Assembly: GCA_016781885.1 (NCBI GenBank)
Contig: JADDPM010000082.1
Coordinates: 4,997-10,063, forward strand
Origin: Rubrobacter sp.
GTDB taxonomy: Bacteria; Actinomycetota; Rubrobacteria; Rubrobacterales; Rubrobacteraceae
Length of the DNA: 5,067 nt
Direction of reading: 5' to 3'
In this document: positions 1 through 5,067 of the stretch, one piece after another
Layout: each line of letters opens with the position of its first letter
Numbering within the stretch: the stretch's first letter is position 1
Position numbers and translations under genes: made by a program
The notes under the pieces: generated by a model
The model's database searches: none
Told to the model about the DNA's origin: nothing
What the model saw: only the letters and a program-made list of their open reading frames with translations

Positions 1-48
1 GAAGGCTTCATAGACAGGCACACGAGAGGGGGATTGACTACCACTCAC

Positions 49-63
49 TTTACCGAGAGTAAA
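49..63. promoter_or_regulatory. Small inverted repeat in the leader, possible operator
   Basis: TTTAC at 49-53 and GTAAA at 59-63 are perfect 5-bp inverted arms around a CGAGA centre. The site overlaps the candidate -35 region, where a repressor or activator could act. Arms this short arise often by chance, so this is a weak call. Confidence 0.2.
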
Positions 64-69
64 ACAATT

Positions 70-94
70 TTAGTATGATGAGCGAGTCTTAGTA
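70..94 (+). repeat. Direct repeat TTAGTA x2 in the leader
   Basis: TTAGTA occurs at 70-75 and again at 89-94, 19 bp apart start to start, or about two helical turns. The first copy overlaps the candidate -10 box at 74-79. The arrangement could bind a regulator on one face of the helix, but a six-base repeat can also be coincidental. Confidence 0.25.
74..79 (+). promoter_or_regulatory. Candidate -10 box of the operon promoter
   Basis: TATGAT closely matches the TATAAT consensus of housekeeping sigma factors and lies 49 nt upstream of the first start codon, in an AT-richer stretch. The best -35-like hexamer is TTTACC at 49-54 (four of six matches to TTGACA), but the 19-bp spacer is longer than ideal. 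A better TTGACT at 34-39 is too far away (34 bp) to pair with this box. The position is sensible for the operon promoter, but the assignment is tentative. Confidence 0.35.
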
Positions 95-111
95 CCTCAC
101 GGCACAAAGAT

Positions 112-119
112 AGGAGGAG
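112..119 (+). promoter_or_regulatory. Ribosome binding site of the substrate-binding protein gene
   Basis: AGGAGGAG lies 9 nt before the ATG at 129. This near-perfect Shine-Dalgarno site supports that start over the in-frame ATG at 138. Confidence 0.8.
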
Positions 120-128
120 TAGGCAAGT

Positions 129-1208
129 ATGGCGAAGATGTCAGGGAGGCAGGAGGGTGGCCTGACCCGGCGGCAGTTCTTGACTGCCGGCGCATTTGGG
201 GTGGCCGCTATAAGCTCTGGAGGGCTGCTGGCGGCGTGCGGCGGTGGTGGCCAAGGCGGAGGTCAAGGCGGAGGTCCGCAGACCGTAGAAGGACTGTCGG
301 TGAGCCACTGGCCGACTCTGTTGTACTCGGTCCCGTGGGCGGTCGCCATCGATCAGGGTTTCTTCGAAGAGCGTAACATCGACCTGCAGGAGATCGTCGG
401 ATCAACCGGCGGCGGAACGACGGTGCGGAACGTCGTCACTGGCGGGCTCCCGCTCGGCGCGGTCGCGACGCCATCGGCTATCAACGCTTTCAATGAAGGA
501 TCCTCGCTCAAGATCCTTGCGGGCGCCATCGCCAACACGGCGGACGTCAGCTTCGTGACGCTGCCCGACCGCGGGATAGGGTCGATCGAAGACGTGCGCG
601 GCAAGCGCGTAGGGTTTAGCAATCCCGGTTCTGTAACCCAGGGGGTCGCAGTACTCTCGCTGCAGGAGGCCGGCGTCCCCTTAGACGAGGTCGAGCTGCA
701 GGCGATGGGCGGGCTCTCCGAAGCCCTCACCGGGCTTAAGGAGGGAGCCATAGATGTGGCGCCACTACTCTTGCCGTCGGCGCTCACCCAGAAGGAGGAA
801 GAGGGCCTTCAGACAGTTTTCGAGACCACCGAGTACATCGACCAGTTCCCGCAACTCGTGATGATAGCCACATCGCAGGCGGTGCAGCAAGAGCCCGAGC
901 TATTACAGAGCTTGATTGAGATCTACCAGCAAGCCATCGACTTTACGCTCAACAACCCGCAAGAAGCGACCGCGGCGTGGGCCAATAACTCGGAGGTCGC
1001 GGAGGATGCAGCGCTTGGTTCTCTAGAGGCTATAGACCCATCCAAATATTATTCCACCGCCCTCACGGCGGATGCCCTGAACACAGTGGTCGAGGAGATG
1101 AAGGCCATCGAGCTTCTGGAGCCAGGCGACGAGGTCGACTGGGAAGAGCTTCTAGACCAGCAATTCCTTCCAGAAGACAAACGCGTCGACCCCGCGGAGC
1201 TGGAGTAG
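129..1208 (+). CDS. ABC transporter substrate-binding lipoprotein, NMT1/SsuA-like
   Basis: This is the extracytoplasmic receptor of the importer encoded by the next three genes. It should capture the solute outside the membrane and deliver it to the permeases. The N-terminus carries a twin-arginine-type motif (TRRQFL, residues 13-18), a hydrophobic stretch (about 19-35) and a lipobox LAAC with the lipidated cysteine at residue 37. A Gly/Gln-rich linker follows (38-50). The mature part fits the NMT1/THI5-like and SsuA fold: a WPTLLYSVPWAVAIDQGFF segment (61-79) close to the family's usual opening, a ligand-loop-like STGGGTT (92-98), and an SIEDVRGKRVGF segment that typically precedes the second lobe. 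The 359-residue length is normal. The start is set by AGGAGGAG at 112-119. The stop falls 4 nt before the ATPase gene, so the two are probably one transcript. Members of this family bind sulfonates, nitrate, pyrimidine precursors, aromatic acids and other small carboxylates. The sequence alone does not identify the ligand, but the CoA-transferase downstream argues for a carboxylic acid. Function class is confident and substrate is unknown. Confidence 0.9.
   Translation: MAKMSGRQEGGLTRRQFLTAGAFGVAAISSGGLLAACGGGGQGGGQGGGPQTVEGLSVSHWPTLLYSVPWAVAIDQGFFEERNIDLQEIVGSTGGGTTVRNVVTGGLPLGAVATPSAINAFNEGSSLKILAGAIANTADVSFVTLPDRGIGSIEDVRGKRVGFSNPGSVTQGVAVLSLQEAGVPLDEVELQAMGGLSEALTGLKEGAIDVAPLLLPSALTQKEEEGLQTVFETTEYIDQFPQLVMIATSQAVQQEPELLQSLIEIYQQAIDFTLNNPQEATAAWANNSEVAEDAALGSLEAIDPSKYYSTALTADALNTVVEEMKAIELLEPGDEVDWEELLDQQFLPEDKRVDPAELE
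252..275 (+). repeat. Perfect 12-bp tandem duplication encoding (QGGG)x2
   Basis: The unit CAAGGCGGAGGT occurs at 252-263 and 264-275 without mismatch and in frame. It encodes two copies of Gln-Gly-Gly-Gly (residues 42-49) just after the lipidated cysteine. It lengthens the flexible tether between the membrane anchor and the binding domain. Such tethers vary in length easily through slippage. Confidence 0.8.
1202..1205 (+). promoter_or_regulatory. Ribosome binding site of the ATPase gene, inside the upstream gene
   Basis: GGAG within the last sense codons of the binding-protein gene lies 7 nt before the GTG at 1213. This supports the GTG as the start and suggests translational coupling across the 4-nt gap. 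Confidence 0.6.
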
Positions 1209-1212
1209 GGCC

Positions 1213-2001
1213 GTGCAGATAGAGATTAAGGACGTCCACAAGACTTTCTACAGCAAGGACGGCGAGGAGGTCAAGGCGGTTGCGGGCGTAGACCTGACGG
1301 TCACCGACAACGAGTTCGTCTCTGTCGTCGGCCCGAGCGGTTGCGGCAAGAGCACCCTGCTCGAAATCGTCGGGGGGCTCACTGGACTGACGAACGGCGA
1401 GGTGCTGATCGACGGCGAGCCGATATCCGGTCCGCACCCGGCGGTCGGGCTCGTCTTCCAACAGGAGTCTGCCTTCCCGTGGCGGACGGTGCTGGAGAAC
1501 GTGGAGTTCGGGTTGGAGATGCACGGCGTCGCCAAAGGGGAGCGGCGCGAGCGCTCGCGTGAACTTATCGAGCTCGTCGGGCTGAAAGGGTTCGAAGACC
1601 GCTACCCTGGAGAGCTCTCCGGAGGCATGCGCCAGCGCGTCGCCATCGCGCGTACGCTCGTGATGAACCCCGGGGTGCTTCTCATGGACGAACCCTTCGG
1701 CGCTCTCGACGAGCAGACCCGCCTGATCCTCGGCGAAGAACTCTTGCGTATCTGGTCCAAGACAAAGGCCACGGCGCTCTTCATAACCCATTCTATCGAG
1801 GAGGCGGCCCTGCTCTCAGACCGGGTGCTCGTCATGAGCGCCCGTCCCGGGAGCATAAGGAAGGTCGTGACGGTACACCTGGAGCGGCCGCGCGACTCGA
1901 GCGTTGTCAGCACGCATGAGTTTGGCGACATAGTCGGGGAGATCTGGAAGGTACTGCGCGAAGAGTCGATGAAAACGCTGAAGAGCCAGGGCCAGATATG
2001 A
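1213..2001 (+). CDS. ABC transporter ATP-binding protein, SsuB/TauB-like
   Basis: This cytoplasmic nucleotide-binding subunit powers the importer by ATP hydrolysis as a dimer under the two permeases. All canonical motifs are intact: Walker A GPSGCGKST (residues 40-48), Q-loop glutamine in VFQQ (Q83) followed by the FPW element typical of the nitrate/sulfonate/taurine group (88-90), signature LSGGMRQR (135-142), Walker B VLLMDEP with D159 and catalytic E160 (155-161), D-loop ALD (164-166) and switch histidine H193 in FITHS. The 262-residue length is normal. A short C-terminal helical tail follows the core, with no regulatory domain. The start is a GTG placed 4 nt after the previous stop and preceded by GGAG. 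The stop codon overlaps the next ATG in an ATGA arrangement, which favours coupled translation and matched subunit output. Family membership is nearly certain. Sequence resemblance to SsuB or TauB does not prove sulfonate transport. Confidence 0.95.
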   Translation: MQIEIKDVHKTFYSKDGEEVKAVAGVDLTVTDNEFVSVVGPSGCGKSTLLEIVGGLTGLTNGEVLIDGEPISGPHPAVGLVFQQESAFPWRTVLENVEFGLEMHGVAKGERRERSRELIELVGLKGFEDRYPGELSGGMRQRVAIARTLVMNPGVLLMDEPFGALDEQTRLILGEELLRIWSKTKATALFITHSIEEAALLSDRVLVMSARPGSIRKVVTVHLERPRDSSVVSTHEFGDIVGEIWKVLREESMKTLKSQGQI

Positions 2002-2750
2002 GCTATGCAGCACGCGTACGCCTAACACGCTGGGCGGTCATCCTCGCCGCCATCGCTACCCTTGAGTTCATGCCACGCCTCGGCCTCGGGGACGCAATCA
2101 CGCTGATCCCGCTGAGCGAGATAGTGTCAGAGCTGTTCGAACTGCTGACGGAGGGAGAGCTAATGCCCCACCTCTTAGCTACCGGGGGTGCGTTCGTGCT
2201 GAGCTTCCTGCTCGCGGGCGTCACGGGCGTACCGCTCGGGTATCTGCTCTGGCGCTACAGGCCGCTCAAGCGCACGCTCGATCCTTACCTTACGACCTAC
2301 TACGCGATCCCGATCTTTGCCTTCTACCCGTTGCTACTGGCGATCCTGGGGTTCAACATCCTGCCCATAGTGGCCATCTCCTGGGCCTGGGCGGTCGTGG
2401 CGGTCGTGCTCAACACGTCCATAGGGTTCGGCGAGGTGCCGCAGGTGCTGATCAAAGTCGGCCGCAGCATGAACCTGAGCCGGTGGCAGATCATCTCCCG
2501 GATCTTCTTCCCGGCCGCCGTACCGTACATCTTCACCGGGCTCAAGCTCGGGATGGTGTACTCCTTGATCGGGGTGATAGCCTCCGAGTTTGTGCTCTCT
2601 ACCCAAGGCCTCGGATATCTGGTCTCCTACAACTACTTGAACTTTCGAACCGCCGCCATGTACTCGGCGATGTTCGTCATACTAGGACTCGCGATCTTGC
2701 TGAACCTGGCACTGACCCGGATCGAGAGGAGGTTATACGGGCATGTCTGA
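1998..2750 (+). CDS. ABC transporter permease 1, SsuC/TauC-like (BPD_transp_1)
   Basis: This is one of two inner-membrane channel subunits. The 250-residue protein has a first hydrophobic segment near residues 12-26 and further membrane segments at about 63-84, 100-118, 121-140, 185-200 and 221-240. That matches the six-helix core of binding-protein-dependent permeases. The cytoplasmic coupling loop that contacts the ATPase is recognisable at about 148-185 (SRWQIISRIFFPAAVPYIF region, then TGLKLG). Its consensus EAA-x3-G is altered: KVG stands at 153-155 and Asn159 replaces the usual invariant glycine. The C-terminal STQGLGYLV segment (201-209) is typical of the SsuC/TauC group. The ATG overlaps the ATPase stop by 4 nt with only a weak ribosome site, so expression probably depends on coupling. 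The end overlaps the second permease by 8 nt. The differing partner downstream suggests a heterodimeric channel. Substrate unassigned. Confidence 0.92.
   Translation: MSYAARVRLTRWAVILAAIATLEFMPRLGLGDAITLIPLSEIVSELFELLTEGELMPHLLATGGAFVLSFLLAGVTGVPLGYLLWRYRPLKRTLDPYLTTYYAIPIFAFYPLLLAILGFNILPIVAISWAWAVVAVVLNTSIGFGEVPQVLIKVGRSMNLSRWQIISRIFFPAAVPYIFTGLKLGMVYSLIGVIASEFVLSTQGLGYLVSYNYLNFRTAAMYSAMFVILGLAILLNLALTRIERRLYGHV
2727..2732 (+). promoter_or_regulatory. Ribosome binding site of permease 2, inside permease 1
   Basis: AGGAGG lies 10 nt before the ATG at 2743 and within the final codons of permease 1. It fixes the second permease's start despite the 8-nt gene overlap and should allow strong independent initiation. 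Confidence 0.75.
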
Positions 2751-3567
2751 TGCCGCAGGACACGCTGCGCGACCATCCAGGAGTGAACCTGACAAGGCGT
2801 CCTTCTGGCAGGATCCGGTCCGGATCGCACAGCTGCTCTTCCCGCTAGCCCTGATCGCCTTGTGGCAGATCCTGTCCGTTGTTTTGGGCGATTTCTTCGT
2901 CGCCTCGCCCCTGGCATCGCTCGGTGCGCTGCTCGAAGGGATAAATGACGGCTGGCTCGGCGGGAACGCGAGCGTGACCCTGATCGCGCTCGTCTACGCC
3001 TACCTTTTGGCTGTCGGCTTCGGTATAGTGATCGGGTTCCTGCTCGGGCTCTCGCGCTTCGCATACGAGGTATTCGAACCTATCGTCATCGCGCTCTACG
3101 CCTTGCCCAAGGTGGCGCTGTACCCGCTCTTCCTGTTCGCCTTCGGGCTCGGGATCGCGGCTCAGGCGTGGTTTGCCATGTTCTTTGGCGTCTTCCCCAT
3201 CATCATCTTCACAATGAATGGAACGCGGAACGTCAGCCAGGTCATGTTCAAGGTCGCTCGCTCGCTGCGCCTCTCGCGACTTCAACTGTTCAGGGCGATC
3301 GTGTTCCCGGCGATACTACCCTCGCTGGTCGCCGGTCTGAGGTTGGGGTTCGGCGTGACGTTCCTCGGGGTCATCCTCAGTCAGATGTTCGCGGCGAAGA
3401 GCGGGCTGGGCTTTATCCTCGTGCAGAGCGTGAGCCTGCACGACATGCCCCAGTTGTACGGTCTCGTAGCTCTCCTCACGCTGTTCGCATTCTTGATAAA
3501 CGGGGCATTTTTGCTCTGGGAACGTTCCTTGACGCGCAATCGCCCAATGCAAACCACCGCTTTCTAG
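2743..3567 (+). CDS. ABC transporter permease 2, SsuC/TauC-like (BPD_transp_1)
   Basis: This is the second channel subunit of the importer. It has 274 residues: a polar N-terminal tail of about 27 residues, a first membrane helix near 28-48, and further hydrophobic segments at about 78-101, 114-134, 137-157, 202-217 and 238-258. The ALYALPKVALYPLFLFAFG segment (117-135) is the typical mid-protein signature of this permease family. The coupling loop runs over about 165-202 (SRLQLFRAIVFPAILPSL, then AGLRLG). The EAA position reads KVA (170-172), and the normally invariant glycine is Arg176. The KSGLGFILVQS segment (219-229) matches the family's C-terminal region. It resembles permease 1 in layout but is clearly a different sequence, which suggests an old duplication giving a heterodimer. 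A strong AGGAGG supports the start. The stop is 28 nt before the CoA-transferase gene. Confidence 0.92.
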   Translation: MSDAAGHAARPSRSEPDKASFWQDPVRIAQLLFPLALIALWQILSVVLGDFFVASPLASLGALLEGINDGWLGGNASVTLIALVYAYLLAVGFGIVIGFLLGLSRFAYEVFEPIVIALYALPKVALYPLFLFAFGLGIAAQAWFAMFFGVFPIIIFTMNGTRNVSQVMFKVARSLRLSRLQLFRAIVFPAILPSLVAGLRLGFGVTFLGVILSQMFAAKSGLGFILVQSVSLHDMPQLYGLVALLTLFAFLINGAFLLWERSLTRNRPMQTTAF

Positions 3568-3583
3568 TCGTGGTTAACCTATC

Positions 3584-3588
3584 GGAGG
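3584..3588 (+). promoter_or_regulatory. Ribosome binding site of the CoA-transferase gene
   Basis: GGAGG lies 7 nt before the ATG at 3596, which is ideal spacing. A second weaker site, AAGGA at 3603-3607, lies 6 nt before the in-frame ATG at 3614. The first is preferred on strength. Confidence 0.7.
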
Positions 3589-3595
3589 CGACCTT

Positions 3596-4861
3596 ATGCA
3601 GAAAGGACCAACTATGACCAACACCGACACCCTGGCCGGCGCCCAAGACCTTGTTAGACGCGAGCGACCGCTCGAAGGGCTTCGCATCCTCGAGCTCGGT
3701 TCGCTCATCGCCGGGCCATTCGCAACGCGAGTCATGGCCGAGTTCGGAGCGGAGGTCATCAAGGTCGAGAGACCGGGTATGGGAGATCCCTTGAGGACCT
3801 GGCGCTACGTCGATCCCCGGACCAAGACCTCGCTGTGGTGGGCGGTCCAGTCCCGAAACAAGAAGCTCGTCACGCTGAACCTGGGACACCCGGACGGTCT
3901 CGACCTGGCAAAACGCCTCGTGGCCGAATCCGATATCCTCGTCGAGAACTTCAAACCCGGCACCCTCGAGAAGCTGGGGCTCGGGTGGGAGGTCCTACAC
4001 GAACTGAATCCCCGGCTCATATTGGTCCGGGTTTCGGGGTACGGGCAGACCGGCCCCTACAAGGATAGGCCCGGGTTCGCGAACATCGGCGAGGCGATGG
4101 GCGGTATCCGCTACATCACCGGCGAGCCTGACCGGCCCCCGGTCAGGGCCGGGATCAGTTTGGGCGACTCGCTCGCCTCGCTCTACGCCGTCATCGGGGC
4201 GCTCATGGCGGTCTATGCTCGAGACGTGCAGGGTCGGGGCGAGGGGCAGGTCGTCGACGTGGCGCTCTACGAGGTAGTCTTCAGCCTTATGGAGTCGATG
4301 GTCCCCGAGTACGATGTGGCGGGAGTCGTCCGCGAGCGGACCGGGGCCTCCCTCCCGGGTATTACCCCCAGCAACTCCTACTGCTCTGGCGATGGTCCCT
4401 ACATAGCCATCGGCGCGAACAGCGACGCCATCTTCAAGCGGCTCATGAAGGTGATCGGCAGGCCCGAGCTAGGCGAGGATCCACGCTACCGAACCAACGC
4501 CGAGCGCACCGAGCACGCCGAGGAACTCGACGCCCTGATCGAAGAGTGGACCAGGCAGCATTCGCTTGAGGAGATCCTGCGTATCCTCGGTGAGGCAGAT
4601 GTTCCGGTGGGTCCGATCTACTCTGTCAGCGACATCATGCAAGACGAGCAGTACCAGGCCCGAGAGATGATCGTGGAGAGCGAGATCGAAGGGATCGGAC
4701 CGGTAAAGATGCCGGGCCTAGTCCCGAAGCTCTCCGAGACACCCGGCGAGGTCGAATGGTACAGCGGCTCGCTCGGAGCGCACAACGAGGACGTCTATGG
4801 CGGGCTCCTCGGCCTCCCGCCTGACGAGCTCGGGCGCCTCTCCGATGAAGGAGCGATCTAG
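3596..4861 (+). CDS. CaiB/BaiF family (class III) CoA-transferase
   Basis: This cytoplasmic enzyme should transfer CoA from an acyl-CoA donor, often succinyl-CoA, to a free carboxylic acid. Class III enzymes work through an aspartyl intermediate, usually as interlocked dimers. The 421-residue protein has the family hallmarks: LRILELGSLIAGPFATRVMAEFGAEVIKVE (residues 29-58, matching the nucleotide-binding start of the fold), GDPLR (63-67), RNKK (87-90) followed by VTLNL, the LVENFKPGTLEKLGLG region (115-130), VSGYGQTGPY (146-155), GEAMGG (165-170), and LGD with Asp191 as the likely catalytic aspartate (equivalent to Asp169 of formyl-CoA transferase). GQVVDVALYE (217-226) follows. The C-terminal part is complete, ending normally. 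It lies 28 nt after permease 2 on the same strand, so the transporter's cargo is probably its acid substrate. Close relatives are annotated variously as L-carnitine, formyl-, succinyl-CoA:malate, citramalate or hydroxymethylglutarate transferases. The sequence does not decide among these. An alternative start at 3614 would remove six residues. Confidence 0.93.
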   Translation: MQKGPTMTNTDTLAGAQDLVRRERPLEGLRILELGSLIAGPFATRVMAEFGAEVIKVERPGMGDPLRTWRYVDPRTKTSLWWAVQSRNKKLVTLNLGHPDGLDLAKRLVAESDILVENFKPGTLEKLGLGWEVLHELNPRLILVRVSGYGQTGPYKDRPGFANIGEAMGGIRYITGEPDRPPVRAGISLGDSLASLYAVIGALMAVYARDVQGRGEGQVVDVALYEVVFSLMESMVPEYDVAGVVRERTGASLPGITPSNSYCSGDGPYIAIGANSDAIFKRLMKVIGRPELGEDPRYRTNAERTEHAEELDALIEEWTRQHSLEEILRILGEADVPVGPIYSVSDIMQDEQYQAREMIVESEIEGIGPVKMPGLVPKLSETPGEVEWYSGSLGAHNEDVYGGLLGLPPDELGRLSDEGAI

Positions 4862-4895
4862 TGGACCTGTGCCGACATCGATCCAGAGCGTATGA
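4862..4895 (+). other. Short junction between the CoA-transferase and the lyase remnant
   Basis: This stretch has no recognisable gene. A TGA at 4893-4895 closes the lyase reading frame upstream. In another frame, 4874-4894 reads DIDPERM, which faintly recalls the 'PERV'-like segment that precedes the HxH motif in HMG-CoA lyases. If real, that would be a frameshifted and shortened scrap of the same gene. I saw no ribosome site or start for an intact lyase here. Confidence 0.35.
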
Positions 4896-5067
4896 GGCCA
4901 CCCTGCCACAAAATTTGCGGCCCATTTCCACGGCACCGGCGGGCTCGCGCTCGCGCATACCGTGGCGGCGCTCGAGGCGGGGATCGTGACCTTCAACGCC
5001 TCGAGTGGCGAGCTCGGCGGCAGCCCTAACGCGCCGGGGGCGGGAGGGAACGCGGCGACCGGGGACG
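4896..5067 (+). pseudogene. 5'-truncated HMG-CoA lyase family remnant, continuing off the window
   Basis: The 57 open codons translate to a piece resembling the C-terminal part of 3-hydroxy-3-methylglutaryl-CoA lyase (DRE-TIM metallolyase family), which splits HMG-CoA into acetoacetate and acetyl-CoA. It contains AHFHGTGGLALAHTVAALEAG, matching the family's HFHDTYGQALAN segment. It keeps the HxH pair (codons 10 and 12) that ligates the divalent metal. It then shows SSGELGGSPNAPGAGGNAATGD against the family's GGLGGCPYAPGATGNVATED. The catalytic cysteine is Ser (5022-5024), the Asp after the second His is Gly, and the Glu near the end is Gly. Roughly 220 residues of N-terminal barrel, including the RD catalytic pair, are absent. 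An in-frame TGA at 4893-4895 lies just upstream and no start codon with a ribosome site is visible. Codon positions remain GC3-rich, so decay may be recent. The family call is good, and loss of function is inferred. The 3' end lies outside the window. Confidence 0.72.

Noticed and set aside
34..39. TTGACT as the -35 box of the operon promoter
   Set aside because: It is a good match to TTGACA but lies 34 bp from TATGAT, and no good -10 box is found 16-18 bp downstream of it.
75..92. Possible five-codon leader peptide (ATG ATG AGC GAG TCT TAG)
   Set aside because: The ATG overlaps the candidate -10 box, so it would lie upstream of the transcript, and there is no ribosome site or attenuator-like residue run.
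1063..1791. Long minus-strand open frame (242 codons) opposite the ATPase
   Set aside because: It is antisense to a gene with every ABC motif intact, shows no family resemblance and has a composition expected from the complement of GC-rich codons.
2845..3285. Minus-strand open frame opposite permease 2
   Set aside because: It is highly charged and repetitive (rich in E, D, Q and R) as expected from antisense reading of a hydrophobic membrane protein, with no recognisable domain.
3568..3595. Possible terminator between permease 2 and the CoA-transferase
   Set aside because: The 28-nt gap contains no GC-rich hairpin followed by a T run, so readthrough is expected.
3476..3889. Minus-strand open frame spanning the permease 2/CoA-transferase junction
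   Set aside because: It crosses two well-supported genes on the other strand and has no ribosome site or recognisable motif that I could see.
4861..4990. GTG-initiated open frame overlapping the last base of the CoA-transferase stop
   Set aside because: It ends within about 43 codons at a TGA, is rich in arginine and serine, and is out of frame with the clear lyase-like translation of the same DNA.

Overview
The window holds one tight plus-strand operon-like array from a high-GC Gram-positive bacterium. Its layout is: a short AT-richer leader (1-128), a lipoprotein substrate-binding protein (129-1208), an ABC ATPase (1213-2001), two different inner-membrane permeases (1998-2750 and 2743-3567), a class III (CaiB/BaiF) CoA-transferase (3596-4861), and a 5'-truncated piece of an HMG-CoA lyase family gene (about 4896 to the window end). 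The GC-rich third positions, frequent ATA and AGG codons, strong AGGAGG-type ribosome sites and Tat-type lipoprotein signal suggest an actinobacterium of the Rubrobacter type. That placement rests on style and recall, not on a marker gene.

The first four genes form a complete importer of the nitrate/sulfonate/taurine (NMT1/SsuABC-like) class. The joins are very tight: a 4-nt gap, a 4-nt overlap, an 8-nt overlap, then a 28-nt gap to the CoA-transferase. Co-transcription and translational coupling are therefore likely. Two distinct permeases imply a heterodimeric channel, unlike the single permease of classical SsuC or TauC systems.

The downstream enzymes suggest what is imported. A CaiB/BaiF enzyme moves CoA from a donor such as succinyl-CoA to a carboxylic acid, and an HMG-CoA lyase family enzyme cleaves a 3-hydroxy-acyl-CoA. 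A reasonable hypothesis is uptake, CoA activation and C-C cleavage of a small (di)carboxylic acid such as 3-hydroxy-3-methylglutarate or a relative. This is inference from context, because the family sequences do not fix the substrate.

The lyase is the odd element. Only its C-terminal part is present, starting 58 nt after the CoA-transferase stop, with an in-frame stop just upstream and several active-site substitutions including the catalytic Cys to Ser. It looks like a decayed remnant, so the pathway may be broken here or completed by a lyase elsewhere. Apart from this remnant the window looks like an ordinary transport-catabolism operon, and I did not find a clearly new type of system.
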